A stretch of DNA of 64,000 nucleotides. Source: Owenweeksia sp965229445 (GTDB lineage: Bacteria; Bacteroidota; Bacteroidia; Flavobacteriales; Schleiferiaceae). Both the position numbers and the translations under genes were made by a program. The DNA is taken from the NCBI GenBank assembly GCA_965229445.1, contig OZ245876.1, forward strand, positions 2,356,001 through 2,420,000, in the 5' to 3' direction. The notes below the pieces were generated by a model. It was not told the DNA's origin. It did not search any database and saw only the letters and a program-made list of their open reading frames with translations. Of this stretch, positions 1-10,000 are shown one piece after another; within the stretch, counting starts at the first letter, position 1, and each line of letters opens with the position of its first letter.

Positions 1-703
1 GAACCAGAGGATCAAAAGACTCCGGGTATTTAGTAGCGAGTATTTTATTAAATACGTCGTGACGAGCAGAAGTGAGACCGTTGCTCCCCATACCTCCGTT
101 ATATTCAGACTCATAACTGGACTGACCATAGGAAGCCAAACCTACGATCACATCTCCTTCAGAAATCTGGCTATTGTCAATTACTTCCGAGCGCTTCATT
201 CTCGCTGTCACCGTACTGTCAACGATAATCGTCCTAACCAGATCGCCCACGTCGGCAGTTTCGCCACCGGTGAGAATAATATCTATACCGTACTCAGCCA
301 TTTCATCCGCTAACTCTTGAGTCCCATTAATAATGGCTGAAATCACTTCTCCGGGAATCAAGTTTTTATTTCTCCCAATAGTACTGGATAACAGGATCGG
401 GCTTTCGGTGGCGCCAACACACAAAAGATCATCGAGGTTCATCACTAGGGCATCCTGAGCAATTCCCTTCCAAACCGAAAGGTCACCAGTTTCCTTCCAA
501 TACAAGTAAGCCAAGGCTGATTTGGTTCCGGCACCATCGGCATGCATGACCACACAGTGCTCATCACTTCCGGTAAGGTAATCTGGTATTATCTTACAGA
601 ACGCTTTGGGAAATAAGCCTTTGTCAAGATGTTTTATGGCCTGGTGGACATCTTCCTTCTGAGCAGAAACACCCCTGCCGCTATATCTTCCTTTTGAATT
701 CAT
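1..703 (-). CDS. purM: Phosphoribosylformylglycinamidine cyclo-ligase (AIR synthase), 3' end outside window
   Basis: Makes aminoimidazole ribonucleotide from FGAM with ATP, a cytosolic step of purine biosynthesis. The reading frame starts at the ATG at 703 and runs open to the window edge, giving about 234 residues of a protein normally 330-390 long. Recognisable stretches are RGVSAQKEDVH near the start, VMHADGAGTKSALAY, DDLLCVGA, TGGETADVGDLV and GGMGSNGLTSARHDVF, all typical of the Bacteroidota version of PurM. The start matches the family N-terminus. An intrinsic-terminator-like hairpin lies only a few bases upstream of this ATG, between purM and the OmpA-like gene, so purM probably has its own promoter or depends on read-through. 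The identification is by recalled family sequence. Confidence 0.9.
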   Translation of the reverse strand, partial: MNSKGRYSGRGVSAQKEDVHQAIKHLDKGLFPKAFCKIIPDYLTGSDEHCVVMHADGAGTKSALAYLYWKETGDLSVWKGIAQDALVMNLDDLLCVGATESPILLSSTIGRNKNLIPGEVISAIINGTQELADEMAEYGIDIILTGGETADVGDLVRTIIVDSTVTARMKRSEVIDNSQISEGDVIVGLASYGQSSYESEYNGGMGSNGLTSARHDVFNKILATKYPESFDPLV

Positions 704-706
704 TCG

Positions 707-751
707 TGTAAAACAAAAGCGCCCCGGGAAAATTTATTCCGCGAGGCGCTT
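707..751 (-). terminator. Intrinsic terminator hairpin between the PorE-like gene and purM
   Basis: On the minus strand the outer arms AAGCGCC and GGCGCTT (745-751 and 717-723) pair perfectly, with a second inner GGAA/TTCC stem, and are followed by TTTTGTTTTAC. It lies downstream of the PorE-like gene, where a terminator is expected, but its T-tail ends only about four bases before the purM ATG. It could therefore also act as an attenuator in a purM leader. Confidence 0.6.
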
Positions 752-768
752 CCTTATATTTTAATAAG

Positions 769-3300
769 CTATTTCTTGGTTCTAACCCAAAAACCTGGTT
801 GCAACATTTTTTCATCCAAATCTGGATTCAGCTCCTCGAGCTCCTTGGCTTTCATGCCGGCTGCCTTCGCAACATCTTTTAAGCTCAGGCCTCTACGGGT
901 AATCTGATAATGAGAAGCATCCCATTCTTCATAATTCCCTTCAGGATCAACTTTAAGTTGAAGTCCGGCAAATGGTCTCACGCCTCTAAGACCATTGTTC
1001 AGTTTCTTAAGCTCCACGATGTTAATCTTGAACTTTTTGGAAACCGTTCCAAAACTTTCTCGCTCACCAAGCACATAGATTTCTCCAGCGGCATCGCCGG
1101 CGGATTCTTTTTCGGCAAGGATATCTTTAACATCCACACTTTCGTCCACCACTCCCCCGGCAGGAACATAGTCATCTCTTAGTACCTTGAAGTCAGTACG
1201 GCGGTTAATTTGGTTGGCCACTTCAAACTTTTCAGGGGATAAGCTCTTAATAAATGTCTCGGTTAATTCCTGTCCTACTTCAAACTGTCCTGCGCCATAT
1301 CCCTTATAATTTTCAGGAATCACAAAAGGCTCACTTTCTCCCATGCCTCGAGAAACCAATCTATCCGCTACAATACCCTTAGATATTATGTATGCTACAC
1401 AGGTGTCAGCACGTTTCTGAGATAGAACCTGGTTCTTTTCTTCACTGTCCCGGTAATCTGTATGCGATCTCAATTCGATCACGATAGTGGGATTATTATT
1501 CAAAATAGTTACCACCGTGTCGAGAGCATTGCGTGCTTCTGGTCTCAAATCCCAACTGGCCAGAGCAAAGAATACGTTTGGCAGTACTATGGGCTCCTCA
1601 ATTGGATCAAGCTCTTTGTTGAGCTGTAATTGATGCATAAAATGTGATTCTGCCGGGATGTACTCAAAAGACGACAAAGGCACACCGATAGTTGTAACAT
1701 TGCCGGTGTTTGTCAAGAATTTTGTTTTCTCAAAAGTCAAGGTGTATTGAACATCCTTGTTAATGCTTTCTTCTTCAAATAGGTAATATCCATCTTCGTC
1801 AGCAGTGGCTTCAATGCTGGTGCCGTCAGAACCGTCCAGTTTTACAGTGGCTTGAGGAATAGGAGCTCCTGATTTAGAACTGGTAATCACACCTTGCAAT
1901 TGGAAAACCAGGGGAACTTTGACCACCGAATAGATATCATCGCTTTTACTGCCTTTACGATTGCTGGAAACAAATCCAACTTCATCGCCACCTGATTCAA
2001 ACACGAGATGAAAATCATCCCAATTTGTGTTAATAGGATATTTCATGTTCTCTACTTCACCATCGGCAGCTGGCATACCATTTTCTGCAAGCTTGATGCG
2101 AAAAACATCCAGACCACCCATACCAGGATGACCATCGGAGGCGAAATATAAGTAGCCATCATCATGTGCGAAGGGGAACAATTCCCGCCCGGTAGTATTT
2201 ACTTTATTACCCAGATTTTGAGGAGTTTGCCAGGTCTTTGACCGACGATCAAACTTTGTCATAAACACATCGTGTTCCCCTCTGGTATTGAAGCCATCCG
2301 ACACAAAGTATAGAATTTGATCGTCTGGTGACAAGCTAGGGTGCCCTACATTGGCAGAAGTATCATTGCCGATGATAATCTGCTCTGGCTCACGCCATCC
2401 CTGTCCTTGTTTTTCAGTTTTATAGATGGTGCAACCCAGCTTTAGGCGTTTGTCGGATATACACTTGGTATAATACAGTTCCTTACGGCGCGAGTCCATG
2501 GTAGCGGTACCCTCGTGATCCTTGGTATTAATCCACTCCTCATCAAGGGGTGTAGGGGTTGACCATTTCATGTCGATTGGCTTGAGGTTTGCCTCATCTC
2601 CGCCACCGCCTCTTCTGCGCTTCGATTTTCTTTCTGCGGTGGTTACATACAAATCCATAAAGGACTGTCCGGTCCAACCATCCTCTTTGTTTCCTGTAGA
2701 CTCGTCTCTGGATGAGACAAAAATCAACTCATTTTCACCACGCTTTCCAGCCATGGTTACCGAAAAGTCCATATCTCGGCTATTGAGATCTTTCATATTG
2801 TCTACCAAATAGCGGCTAGGCTCCTCCATCCACTCTACGGCCTTTTTAGTAGACTCAATTCCCATTTCGCCTCTAGAATCTGACGGGTTCGCCTGGCGGT
2901 AATCTTGATAGGCGGTGATGGCCTCTTCAAACTCACCTTGGGCTTTCAACATATCAGCGTAGTAAAGCTGTGCTACTGGATCTTTGTAGCCCAGTTTTAC
3001 AGCTTTCTCATAATAACTTTGAGCACTGCGATAGTCGTTAATCTTGCGATAAGACTCTCCGAGCATAAACAAAATTTCAGTTTTGTCATCCCGGCCTTTC
3101 ACTTCTGTAAAAGCATCCTTTAATAATTCTATAGCAAATGTATATTCCTGGGCCTCATAAGCCTCATAGGCTTGCTTGACCTTCTTATCCATTTTTTTCT
3201 CCGTTTCTTCTGTGCCAGAGTCTTCACCTTGGGCATATACCGCAGATGCGGATATTAAGAATAGGGATAAAAAAATGAGTCCGAGAAAGGATTTTCTCAT
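769..3300 (-). CDS. PorE-like envelope protein: TPR, beta-propeller, CRD, OmpA and LysM domains
   Basis: Predicted periplasmic/outer-membrane-associated protein of 843 residues. A signal peptide ending ...SAVYAQ is followed by TPR repeats (about 40-145), a PD40/WD40-like propeller (about 180-455, with blades such as HPSLSPDDQILYFVSDG and LFPFAHDDGYLYFASDG), a carboxypeptidase-regulatory-like fold (about 465-545), an OmpA peptidoglycan-binding domain (about 570-690, with SHTDYRDSEEKNQVLSQKRA) and two C-terminal LysM-like modules (about 735-843). The TPR-propeller-CRD-OmpA order is that of PorE, a peptidoglycan-anchoring component of the type IX secretion system; the LysM tail is extra compared with what I recall of PorE. 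The start at 3300 was chosen because the signal peptide begins there; a longer frame upstream would put 20 unlikely residues before it. Whether it is the T9SS PorE or a paralogue is inference. Confidence 0.8.
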   Translation of the reverse strand: MRKSFLGLIFLSLFLISASAVYAQGEDSGTEETEKKMDKKVKQAYEAYEAQEYTFAIELLKDAFTEVKGRDDKTEILFMLGESYRKINDYRSAQSYYEKAVKLGYKDPVAQLYYADMLKAQGEFEEAITAYQDYRQANPSDSRGEMGIESTKKAVEWMEEPSRYLVDNMKDLNSRDMDFSVTMAGKRGENELIFVSSRDESTGNKEDGWTGQSFMDLYVTTAERKSKRRRGGGGDEANLKPIDMKWSTPTPLDEEWINTKDHEGTATMDSRRKELYYTKCISDKRLKLGCTIYKTEKQGQGWREPEQIIIGNDTSANVGHPSLSPDDQILYFVSDGFNTRGEHDVFMTKFDRRSKTWQTPQNLGNKVNTTGRELFPFAHDDGYLYFASDGHPGMGGLDVFRIKLAENGMPAADGEVENMKYPINTNWDDFHLVFESGGDEVGFVSSNRKGSKSDDIYSVVKVPLVFQLQGVITSSKSGAPIPQATVKLDGSDGTSIEATADEDGYYLFEEESINKDVQYTLTFEKTKFLTNTGNVTTIGVPLSSFEYIPAESHFMHQLQLNKELDPIEEPIVLPNVFFALASWDLRPEARNALDTVVTILNNNPTIVIELRSHTDYRDSEEKNQVLSQKRADTCVAYIISKGIVADRLVSRGMGESEPFVIPENYKGYGAGQFEVGQELTETFIKSLSPEKFEVANQINRRTDFKVLRDDYVPAGGVVDESVDVKDILAEKESAGDAAGEIYVLGERESFGTVSKKFKINIVELKKLNNGLRGVRPFAGLQLKVDPEGNYEEWDASHYQITRRGLSLKDVAKAAGMKAKELEELNPDLDEKMLQPGFWVRTKK

Positions 3301-3397
3301 ATCAGATTCGATGGTTTTATGCAGTAATGCGCTAAAATAAACATTTATTCCAATGGCCAAATTTCCGTCAACATTAGTTGTATCAGGTACTTCACAT

Positions 3398-3427
3398 AAA
3401 AAAGACCACCGCTGAGGGTAGCCTTTT
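3398..3427 (-). terminator. Intrinsic terminator after glutamine synthetase III
   Basis: Read on the minus strand, AGGCTACC and GGTGGTCT pair over 8 bp (two G-U) around the loop CTCAGC, flanked by AAAA on one side and TTTTTT on the other. It lies just past the stop codon of the glutamine synthetase gene. Confidence 0.65.
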
Positions 3428-3449
3428 GCTTATTTATTGATGATCTTGA

Positions 3450-5633
3450 CTAGGCAAATATCATCTCTCTATATTTTGGCAAGGGCCATATTTCATCATC
3501 CACGAGCAATTCCAGCTTATCGCATGCACGGCGAATTTTGTCGAAATACGGGTAAACTTCTTTACGGTACTTAATAGAACGCTCCCTTACGTCATCTATT
3601 TTATTACAGGCCTTTCTGGCAGCTACCATCGCTTCCTTGTTGGAGATAATATCAGCAATCCATTCACTGATTTCCTCAATCATCTTTAATTGTTCTGAGG
3701 ATACCTTTTTATACAAGGTGGGATCAATGACCTCTTTCAGTCCTTTTACATTTTCCAACAGTCTGTTCTGATAAGCAATAGCGATGGGTAAAACGTGATT
3801 TCCGGCTATGTCTCCCAACACTCTGGATTCTATCTGAATCTTTTTCTGGTATTCCTCCAGCATAATTTCGTGCCGTGCCATTACTTCTGTTTTGCTCATT
3901 ACTGCATTGGCTTCAAAGAGCTCAATGGCCTGCTTACTTACATAAAAGTCTAAAGCTTCGGGAGTGGTCTTCACATTATTCAAGCCTCGTTCTTCGGCCA
4001 ACTTCTCCCAATCTTCACTATAGCCATCACCTTCAAATCTTATAGCCTTGCTCGCTTCAATGTAATCACGCAGCACGTTAAAAATGGCGTCATCTTTCTT
4101 CATACCATCCTCTATTAGGGCATCTACTTCCTTTTTAAACATGCGCAGTTGTTGTGCCATAATAGTATTCATAATGGTCATAGGCTGAGCACAACTAGCT
4201 TGAGATCCCACCGCGCGAAACTCAAATTTGTTACCCGTAAATGCGAAGGGAGAGGTCCGGTTACGATCAGTATTATCCAACAAAATTTCCGGAATTTTAC
4301 CTACCACATTGAGCTTTAAGTCGGTCTTTTGTTCCGGACTCAATTTTCCTTTCTCCAGTTTCTCCAGAGCATCCAAGGTTCTGGTAAGTTGACTACCGAT
4401 GAAAACGGAAATTATAGCGGGAGGGGCTTCATTGGCTCCTAGGCGGTGTTCATTCCCTGCCGAAGCGATCGCCGCTCGCAATAAATCGGCATTATCGTGC
4501 ACGGCCTTAATCGTGTTTACAAAAAAAGTAAGGAACTGTAAATTGGTTTTAGGGGTTTTGCCCGGACTTAAGAGGTTTACTCCGGTGTCCGTTGAAAGCG
4601 ACCAATTGTTGTGTTTACCACTACCGTTTACACCTGCGTAGGGTTTCTCATGAAACAAAACCTTAAAATCATGCCTTCTGGCTACCTTGTCCATCACATC
4701 CATTATCAGGGAGTTGTGATCTACAGAAACATTGGCTTCTTCATACATGGGAGCCAATTCAAACTGACTGGGAGCTACCTCATTATGACGTGTGGTAACC
4801 GGTATTCCGAGACGATAGCATTCATACTCCAACTCTCGCATAAAAAACCTGGCCCGATCCGGAATAGATCCAAAGTAATGGTCTTCGAGTTGCTGACCTT
4901 TAGCCGGTGCGTGACCCAGCAGTGTTCGGCCGGTTAATTTAATGTCGGGTCGTGCATCATATAAGGCCGTATCAATTAAAAAGTATTCTTGCTCCCAGCC
5001 CAGAGTAGCGGTAACCTTTTTAACGTTTCGGTCAAAATAACCACATACTTCTGTTGCAATCTGATCGATAGATTGAAGAGCTCTCAGTAAGGGTGTTTTG
5101 TGATCCAAAGCCTCCCCGGTATAGGAAACAAAAATGGTTGGAATGCACAGGGTACGACCCATAATAAAAGCAGGACTGGTAGGATCCCAGGCTGTATATC
5201 CACGCGCTTCGAAGGTATTCCTAATCCCTCCACTGGGAAAACTGGATGCATCGGGTTCTTGCTGTACCAACAAACTCCCGGTAAATCTTTCAATGGCTTC
5301 ACCACCTGAGGTGGGCTGAAAGAAAGAGTCGTGTTTCTCAGCTGTGGCCCCGGTAAGGGGTTGAAACCAATGCGTATAGTGTGTTGCTCCTTTGGATAAA
5401 GCCCATGACTTCATACCCGAAGCTACCTGATCCGCAATACTTCGATTTATTTTTGCTCCTTTCTCTATGGCACTTAATACAGAACGATACGCTTCCGGAG
5501 TCATAAACTCCGCCATAGCCTTCTTATTAAATACATTCTCACCAAATATTTCCGAAATCCTTGCGGATTCCATGTAATCAGACGGCTGACGCCTCATTAG
5601 CTCCTGAAGTGCGGCAAATCGAATTCCTTGCAT
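3450..5633 (-). CDS. glnN: Glutamine synthetase type III
   Basis: ATP-dependent synthesis of glutamine from glutamate and ammonium in the cytosol. The length of 727 residues is that of the GSIII class, far above GSI (about 450). GSIII hallmarks are visible: WEQEYFLID in the N-terminal half, TTRHNEVAPSQFELAP, the nucleotide/metal site VNGSGKHNNWSLST near residue 330, GANEAPPAIISVFIG and NRTSPFAFTGNKFEFRAVG. It is monocistronic, with its own promoter (5659-5688) and terminator (3398-3427). No GlnK/AmtB partner is visible in the window. Confidence 0.96.
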   Translation of the reverse strand: MQGIRFAALQELMRRQPSDYMESARISEIFGENVFNKKAMAEFMTPEAYRSVLSAIEKGAKINRSIADQVASGMKSWALSKGATHYTHWFQPLTGATAEKHDSFFQPTSGGEAIERFTGSLLVQQEPDASSFPSGGIRNTFEARGYTAWDPTSPAFIMGRTLCIPTIFVSYTGEALDHKTPLLRALQSIDQIATEVCGYFDRNVKKVTATLGWEQEYFLIDTALYDARPDIKLTGRTLLGHAPAKGQQLEDHYFGSIPDRARFFMRELEYECYRLGIPVTTRHNEVAPSQFELAPMYEEANVSVDHNSLIMDVMDKVARRHDFKVLFHEKPYAGVNGSGKHNNWSLSTDTGVNLLSPGKTPKTNLQFLTFFVNTIKAVHDNADLLRAAIASAGNEHRLGANEAPPAIISVFIGSQLTRTLDALEKLEKGKLSPEQKTDLKLNVVGKIPEILLDNTDRNRTSPFAFTGNKFEFRAVGSQASCAQPMTIMNTIMAQQLRMFKKEVDALIEDGMKKDDAIFNVLRDYIEASKAIRFEGDGYSEDWEKLAEERGLNNVKTTPEALDFYVSKQAIELFEANAVMSKTEVMARHEIMLEEYQKKIQIESRVLGDIAGNHVLPIAIAYQNRLLENVKGLKEVIDPTLYKKVSSEQLKMIEEISEWIADIISNKEAMVAARKACNKIDDVRERSIKYRKEVYPYFDKIRRACDKLELLVDDEIWPLPKYREMIFA

Positions 5634-5658
5634 TGCGAGAAAAATTTAAAATTTCTCA

Positions 5659-5688
5659 CAAAATTAAGCTCTCAAGGGGGGTTGTCAA
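5659..5688 (-). promoter_or_regulatory. Promoter of glutamine synthetase III
   Basis: On the minus strand a TTG (-33 box, 5686-5688) is separated by exactly 19 bases from TAATTTTG (-7 box, 5659-5666), matching the Bacteroidota sigma-A consensus TTG-N19-TAnnTTTG. The ATG follows 25 bases after the -7 box. Confidence 0.75.
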
Positions 5689-5714
5689 TCAGAAAATCGA
5701 TAAATTAATCAACA

Positions 5715-5736
5715 TACCCCATATAATTTAGGGGTA
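5715..5736 (-). repeat. Short inverted repeat between the exchanger gene and glnN
   Basis: TACCCC and GGGGTA, six-base arms, flank a 10-base AT-only spacer. It lies downstream of the exchanger gene and upstream of the glnN promoter. No T-tract follows, so it may be a weak terminator or a protein-binding site; I cannot tell which. Confidence 0.35.
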
Positions 5737-5747
5737 ATTGTTGAAAA

Positions 5748-6698
5748 CTAAAAAATGAGATAGAGATAAAGCAGGTAGATCAGAAACATAAAAAAGCCTT
5801 GCCAACGATCAATAGTGCCTCGCCGAATGAAGCGCATAAATGGATATAATAGAAGGGAAACACCTATGAAGTAGGGAATATCAAAGCTCAAAATTTCCGG
5901 ATTTTTTACGGGTAGGTCAACAAATAAGCCCGTAATACCGAGCACCGCCAGAATATTAAAAATGTTGGAACCGATAAGATTGCCCAATGACAATTCCTGT
6001 TCTCCTTTCATTGAAGCAATCATACTGGCTGCCAATTCTGGTAAACTGGTTCCTACTGATACCACGGAGATGCCAATCACTCTTTCACTCACCCCCCAGG
6101 CTTCAGCTAATTGCACCGATCCATCAATGAGAAAGCTGGCTCCAAATCGCAAACCAACAATGCCTGCCAAAAGGTAACCAATCATCCAGTACACATTCTT
6201 TTCTGGCTTGGGCTGCTCCTTATCGGGTATTTTTTCTATAATTCGAGTGCGACTTCTGCGTGAAGCCCATATTTGAAAGACATTGTAAATCACCAGTAGG
6301 ACAACCAGCAGCACACTCTCCCAAAAGCTCAATCGCTTATCCCAGTTAATTAGAATAAACAAAACTGCCGTCACGATAATCATTATCCAGAAATCGATGC
6401 GATAAGTGCGGGAACTTACCTTCATGGGGAATACCAGAGCCGTAAGCCCCAAAATAAGAGCGAGGTTGGCAATATTGGAACCGATAACATTGCCAAATGA
6501 AATATCTGTAAAACCGTTTATAGCTGCATTCAGACTAACCAATAGTTCCGGTGCGGAAGTAGCGAATGAAACCACCGTCATTCCTACTACCAGCATATCA
6601 ATTTTCAACCTAAGGGCCAGATCTACAGAACCTTTCACTAACCAGTCACCTCCCAATAGTAGGAGAATAATTCCACCGATCAGTAAAAGGTAGGCCAT
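5748..6698 (-). CDS. Calcium/sodium antiporter, YrbG/CaCA family
   Basis: Inner-membrane cation exchanger of 316 residues with about ten hydrophobic segments. The duplicated alpha-repeats that form the ion path are clear: SFATSAPELLVSL with GNVIGSNIANLALILG in the N-terminal half, and SVGTSLPELAASM with GNLIGSNIFNILAVLG in the C-terminal half. Length and motifs match bacterial YrbG. Its ATG shares one base with the tatA stop codon (TAATG), so the two genes are probably co-transcribed, although a functional link to Tat export is not obvious. Ion specificity cannot be read from the sequence. Confidence 0.92.
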   Translation of the reverse strand: MAYLLLIGGIILLLLGGDWLVKGSVDLALRLKIDMLVVGMTVVSFATSAPELLVSLNAAINGFTDISFGNVIGSNIANLALILGLTALVFPMKVSSRTYRIDFWIMIIVTAVLFILINWDKRLSFWESVLLVVLLVIYNVFQIWASRRSRTRIIEKIPDKEQPKPEKNVYWMIGYLLAGIVGLRFGASFLIDGSVQLAEAWGVSERVIGISVVSVGTSLPELAASMIASMKGEQELSLGNLIGSNIFNILAVLGITGLFVDLPVKNPEILSFDIPYFIGVSLLLYPFMRFIRRGTIDRWQGFFMFLIYLLYLYLIF

Positions 6699-6988
6699 TA
6701 ACTATTCAGATTTCTCTTGATGGAACCGGCGATATCTTCAATTCCTTTCTTCTCTTCCTCAATCTTTTCCTTAAACTTCTTAAGGTCTTGATCCGTAGCA
6801 GACTGATTTATTTCCCTCTTGATGTCATTCGTAGCATTGCGTACTTCTCGTATACCCTTACCTAATCCACGGGCTATTTCCGGTATTCTTTTGGAACCAA
6901 AGAGCATGACGGTAATTAATAGGATGAAAAATATTTCACCACCCCCTAGATTTAAAAACAGTAGTTGTCCCATCAGCATTTCTTCCAT
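6698..6988 (-). CDS. tatA: Twin-arginine translocase subunit TatA/TatB-like
   Basis: Small pore-forming component of the Tat pathway for folded proteins. The protein has an N-terminal hydrophobic segment preceded by GGGEIF, then the hinge FGSKRIPEIARGLGKGIRE and a charged amphipathic/coiled-coil tail; 97 residues from the start chosen here. The start at 6988 is preferred because a TAATTTTG box lies 7 bases upstream and because a longer frame (to 7039) would begin in or beyond a perfect terminator hairpin. ATGs at 6979 and 6973 are also possible. No tatC is seen in the window. Confidence 0.92.
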   Translation of the reverse strand: MEEMLMGQLLFLNLGGGEIFFILLITVMLFGSKRIPEIARGLGKGIREVRNATNDIKREINQSATDQDLKKFKEKIEEEKKGIEDIAGSIKRNLNS

Positions 6989-6994
6989 GAGAAA

Positions 6995-7002
6995 CAAAAT
7001 TA
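6995..7002 (-). promoter_or_regulatory. -7 box of tatA promoter
   Basis: TAATTTTG on the minus strand, 7 bases before the chosen tatA ATG, which implies a very short leader. No good -33 TTG is seen at the usual distance because that region is the preceding terminator hairpin. Confidence 0.5.
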
Positions 7003-7007
7003 TAACA

Positions 7008-7034
7008 AAAAACCCCGCATGAAGCGGGGTTTTT
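7008..7034. terminator. Strong bidirectional intrinsic terminator between secDF and tatA
   Basis: Eleven-base perfect stem (AAAAACCCCGC / GCGGGGTTTTT) around the loop ATGAA, with A- and T-tracts on either side, so it functions on both strands in principle. It follows the secDF stop codon and separates it from tatA. Confidence 0.9.
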
Positions 7035-7051
7035 ATCAATTCGATAAATCT

Positions 7052-10000
7052 TTAAACGGTTTGACTGGCAGCTTTTGTTGCCCCACTTCTTTCTTTAACC
7101 AATTGCTTTTTGCTGGTATCCATCATTAATGGCGTAGCAATAAACAGAGAAGAATAAGTACCTACCACTACCCCTATCAGGAGTGCAAACATAAATCCTC
7201 TGATTACCTCTCCTCCAAAAAGGAAAATGACCAGCAATACAAAGAAGGTAGTAAGTGATGTGTTTACCGTACGACTTAAAGTACTATTCAGAGCTTCGTT
7301 CACCACCACAGTCATCTCTTTTCGCTTGCTGTGAGTACGCAAATATTCTCGAATCCGGTCAAATACGACCACGGTATCATTTAATGAATATCCTATAACG
7401 GTGAGCACGGCCGCTATAAACGCTTGATCTATTTCCAATGAGAATGGCAATACACCATATAATATGGAGAACATTGATAGCACAATTAACACGTCATGAA
7501 ATGCCGCTGCTACGGCACCAAGGCTAAATTGCCACTTACTGAACCTAATGAGTATATAGAGAAATATTACAATCAAGGAGAATCCAATGGCCCAGATGGC
7601 AGAGGTTTTAATATCATCGGCAATGGTAGGACCAACCTGGCGTTCCGCAACTATTCCGATATCTGCAGCCCCAGAAGCTTCAGAGCTGAATGCTTCATAG
7701 CCAGGGTCGTCAACATAATAGCCAGCGACACCTTCATATAGTTTGGATTTTATTTCATCCTCAACTTCTGGTCCCGTTTCATTCACCTTGTACTTGGTCG
7801 TAATCACCACCTGATTCTCATCACCAATGGTTTTTACCTCGGGATACACCTTCGTGCCATCCTCAGCCACAAAATAATCTCCCAACTTATTCTGAAGATC
7901 CACAGAACTAACCGGCTGATCAAAGCGAACCTGATATGAGCGCCCTCCCACGAAATCAACACCAAAATTCAGACCTCTGGTAGAAAGGGAGAGAATTCCT
8001 CCTACAAGAATGATTAAGCTTATACCGTAAGCAATCTTCCTCTTCCCCAGGAAATCAATATTCACCTTTTTAAAAGCTCCTTTGGTAATACTTGTACTGA
8101 AGCTGATCACTTTCTTCCGGTCTAAACGGGCTTCAAAAATTAGGCGAGTAACAAATATGGCACAGAACAAAGAGGTGAGGATACCTATAATAAGGGTGGT
8201 GGCAAAACCACGGATGGGACCTGTTCCAAATAGATAAAGTATTACCCCAGTAAGAAAGGTGGTTACGTTAGCATCAATAATAGAACTGTAAGCATTCTTA
8301 TATCCGTCTTTAATGGCCAGCTTTAGTCCTTTACCATGGAATAATTCCTCTCGAATTCGTTCATAGATCAGAACATTGGCATCCACTGCCATACCAATGG
8401 TAAGCACGATACCGGCGATTCCAGGCAGAGTGAGCACGGCACCTAAAGAGGCCAATACGCCAAATATGAAAAACATATTCACCACCAGAGCAATATCTGA
8501 AGCTATACCGGCTGAACTGTAGTAAAAAATCATATAGATCAATACAATACCGAGCGCTACTACAAAGGACCAAAGTCCAGCATTTATAGCTTCTTGTCCT
8601 AAGGATGGACCAACGATGTCAGCCTGAATAATCTGCGCTGCCACCGGTAGTTTACCTGCTTTCAATTTGTTCGCCAAATCCTGAGCTTCCTGCACCGTAA
8701 AGTTTCCGGTGATCTGAGTATTTCCCGTAGGAATTTCATTCTGAACGGTAGGGAATGAATAAACATAGTCATCGAGCACCACACCCACACTTTTCTTCGG
8801 TTCCTGTGCCGATGCTTCACGAGTAATTTTCTGCCATTTTCCTGCTCCCTGAGCATTCATCGTCATACTCACAACCGGCTGATTGGCCTGACTAAAATCT
8901 TGTCGTGCATCTATAATCACATCTCCGGTTAGAGCCGGATCACCATCACGTGAACTCTTAGCCGCAAAAAGGAAAAGCACATTCTGTTCGGTGGGTTTGG
9001 CAGACCAGAAAAACTTGGTATAACGCATTTCTCCTGTTAACAGGTTACGAATTCTGGGGTCATTAAAATATTCGTTGACCTTTGAAGTATCCTGTACTCT
9101 GGAATAACCGATGATTGGCCCCTGATTAAAGCGGTTGCTTTCATCAATGTTTGGTGCAAAAACTCTAAGGAATGGGCTAAACACATTGGGACCGGTGGCT
9201 GAGTCTGTTTCAGACAAAAGAGAATCAACCGCACTCACTCCGGTATCGCCATCAACCACTTCACCTGCTTCATCCAGTATGGGCGTTTCATCTACTGCCT
9301 CAATATTTAACAGATCTTCATCCAAATCTGCCAGATCCTCTGATGACGTATCTTTTAAGGCTACCGTGCCTATTTTATCAATGGCTTTAGAAAGGAAATC
9401 GGCCATCTCCACACCATCATATAACTCATAAAATCCCAATTCAGCCGTTGATTGAAGCAAGCGCTTCACACGGTCTGGATCTTTAACACCTGGCAATTCT
9501 ACCAGAATTCGACCGCCGTTTTCCAATCTCTGAATATTGGGCTGAACCACACCAAATTGGTCAATCCTTGCGCGCAAAACGGTGTAAACATTTTCTACTG
9601 CCGCATTTACATCACTGCGAATTTCCTCTTTGATGGCCTCATCATCCGCATCAAACCCTAAACGCTCATTCATCTCCTTGGTACCGAAGATGGCAGGATC
9701 GCTAAGTTTAACCGCCGCTTTTTGCTCTGCTTTAACTTCATCGAAAGCGTTGAAGAAGTTGGTCAGGTAGTCCTGCTGACTTTCCACTGCTGCCTCATTG
9801 GCACGCTGGATGGCCTGCACAAATACCGGATGCTTGCTTTTATTGGATAACTCTTTGAGAATGTCCTGAACCTGGACTTCAAGAATTACGTTCATACCAC
9901 CACGAAGGTCAAGACCAAGGTTTATCTCTCGTTCTTTTACTTCAGCATAGGTATACTTAGCTACGAAAATATCATAAACGTCCTCTGAACTTATAGAGTC

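Noticed and set aside
3301..3360. Longer N-terminus for the PorE-like protein
   Set aside because: It would place 20 residues in front of a clear signal peptide.
4399..5319. Several plus-strand open frames inside glutamine synthetase
   Set aside because: They are antisense shadows of a well-identified gene with no plausible protein features.
6989..7039. Longer N-terminus for TatA
   Set aside because: The extension is encoded inside a perfect terminator hairpin and a -7 box.
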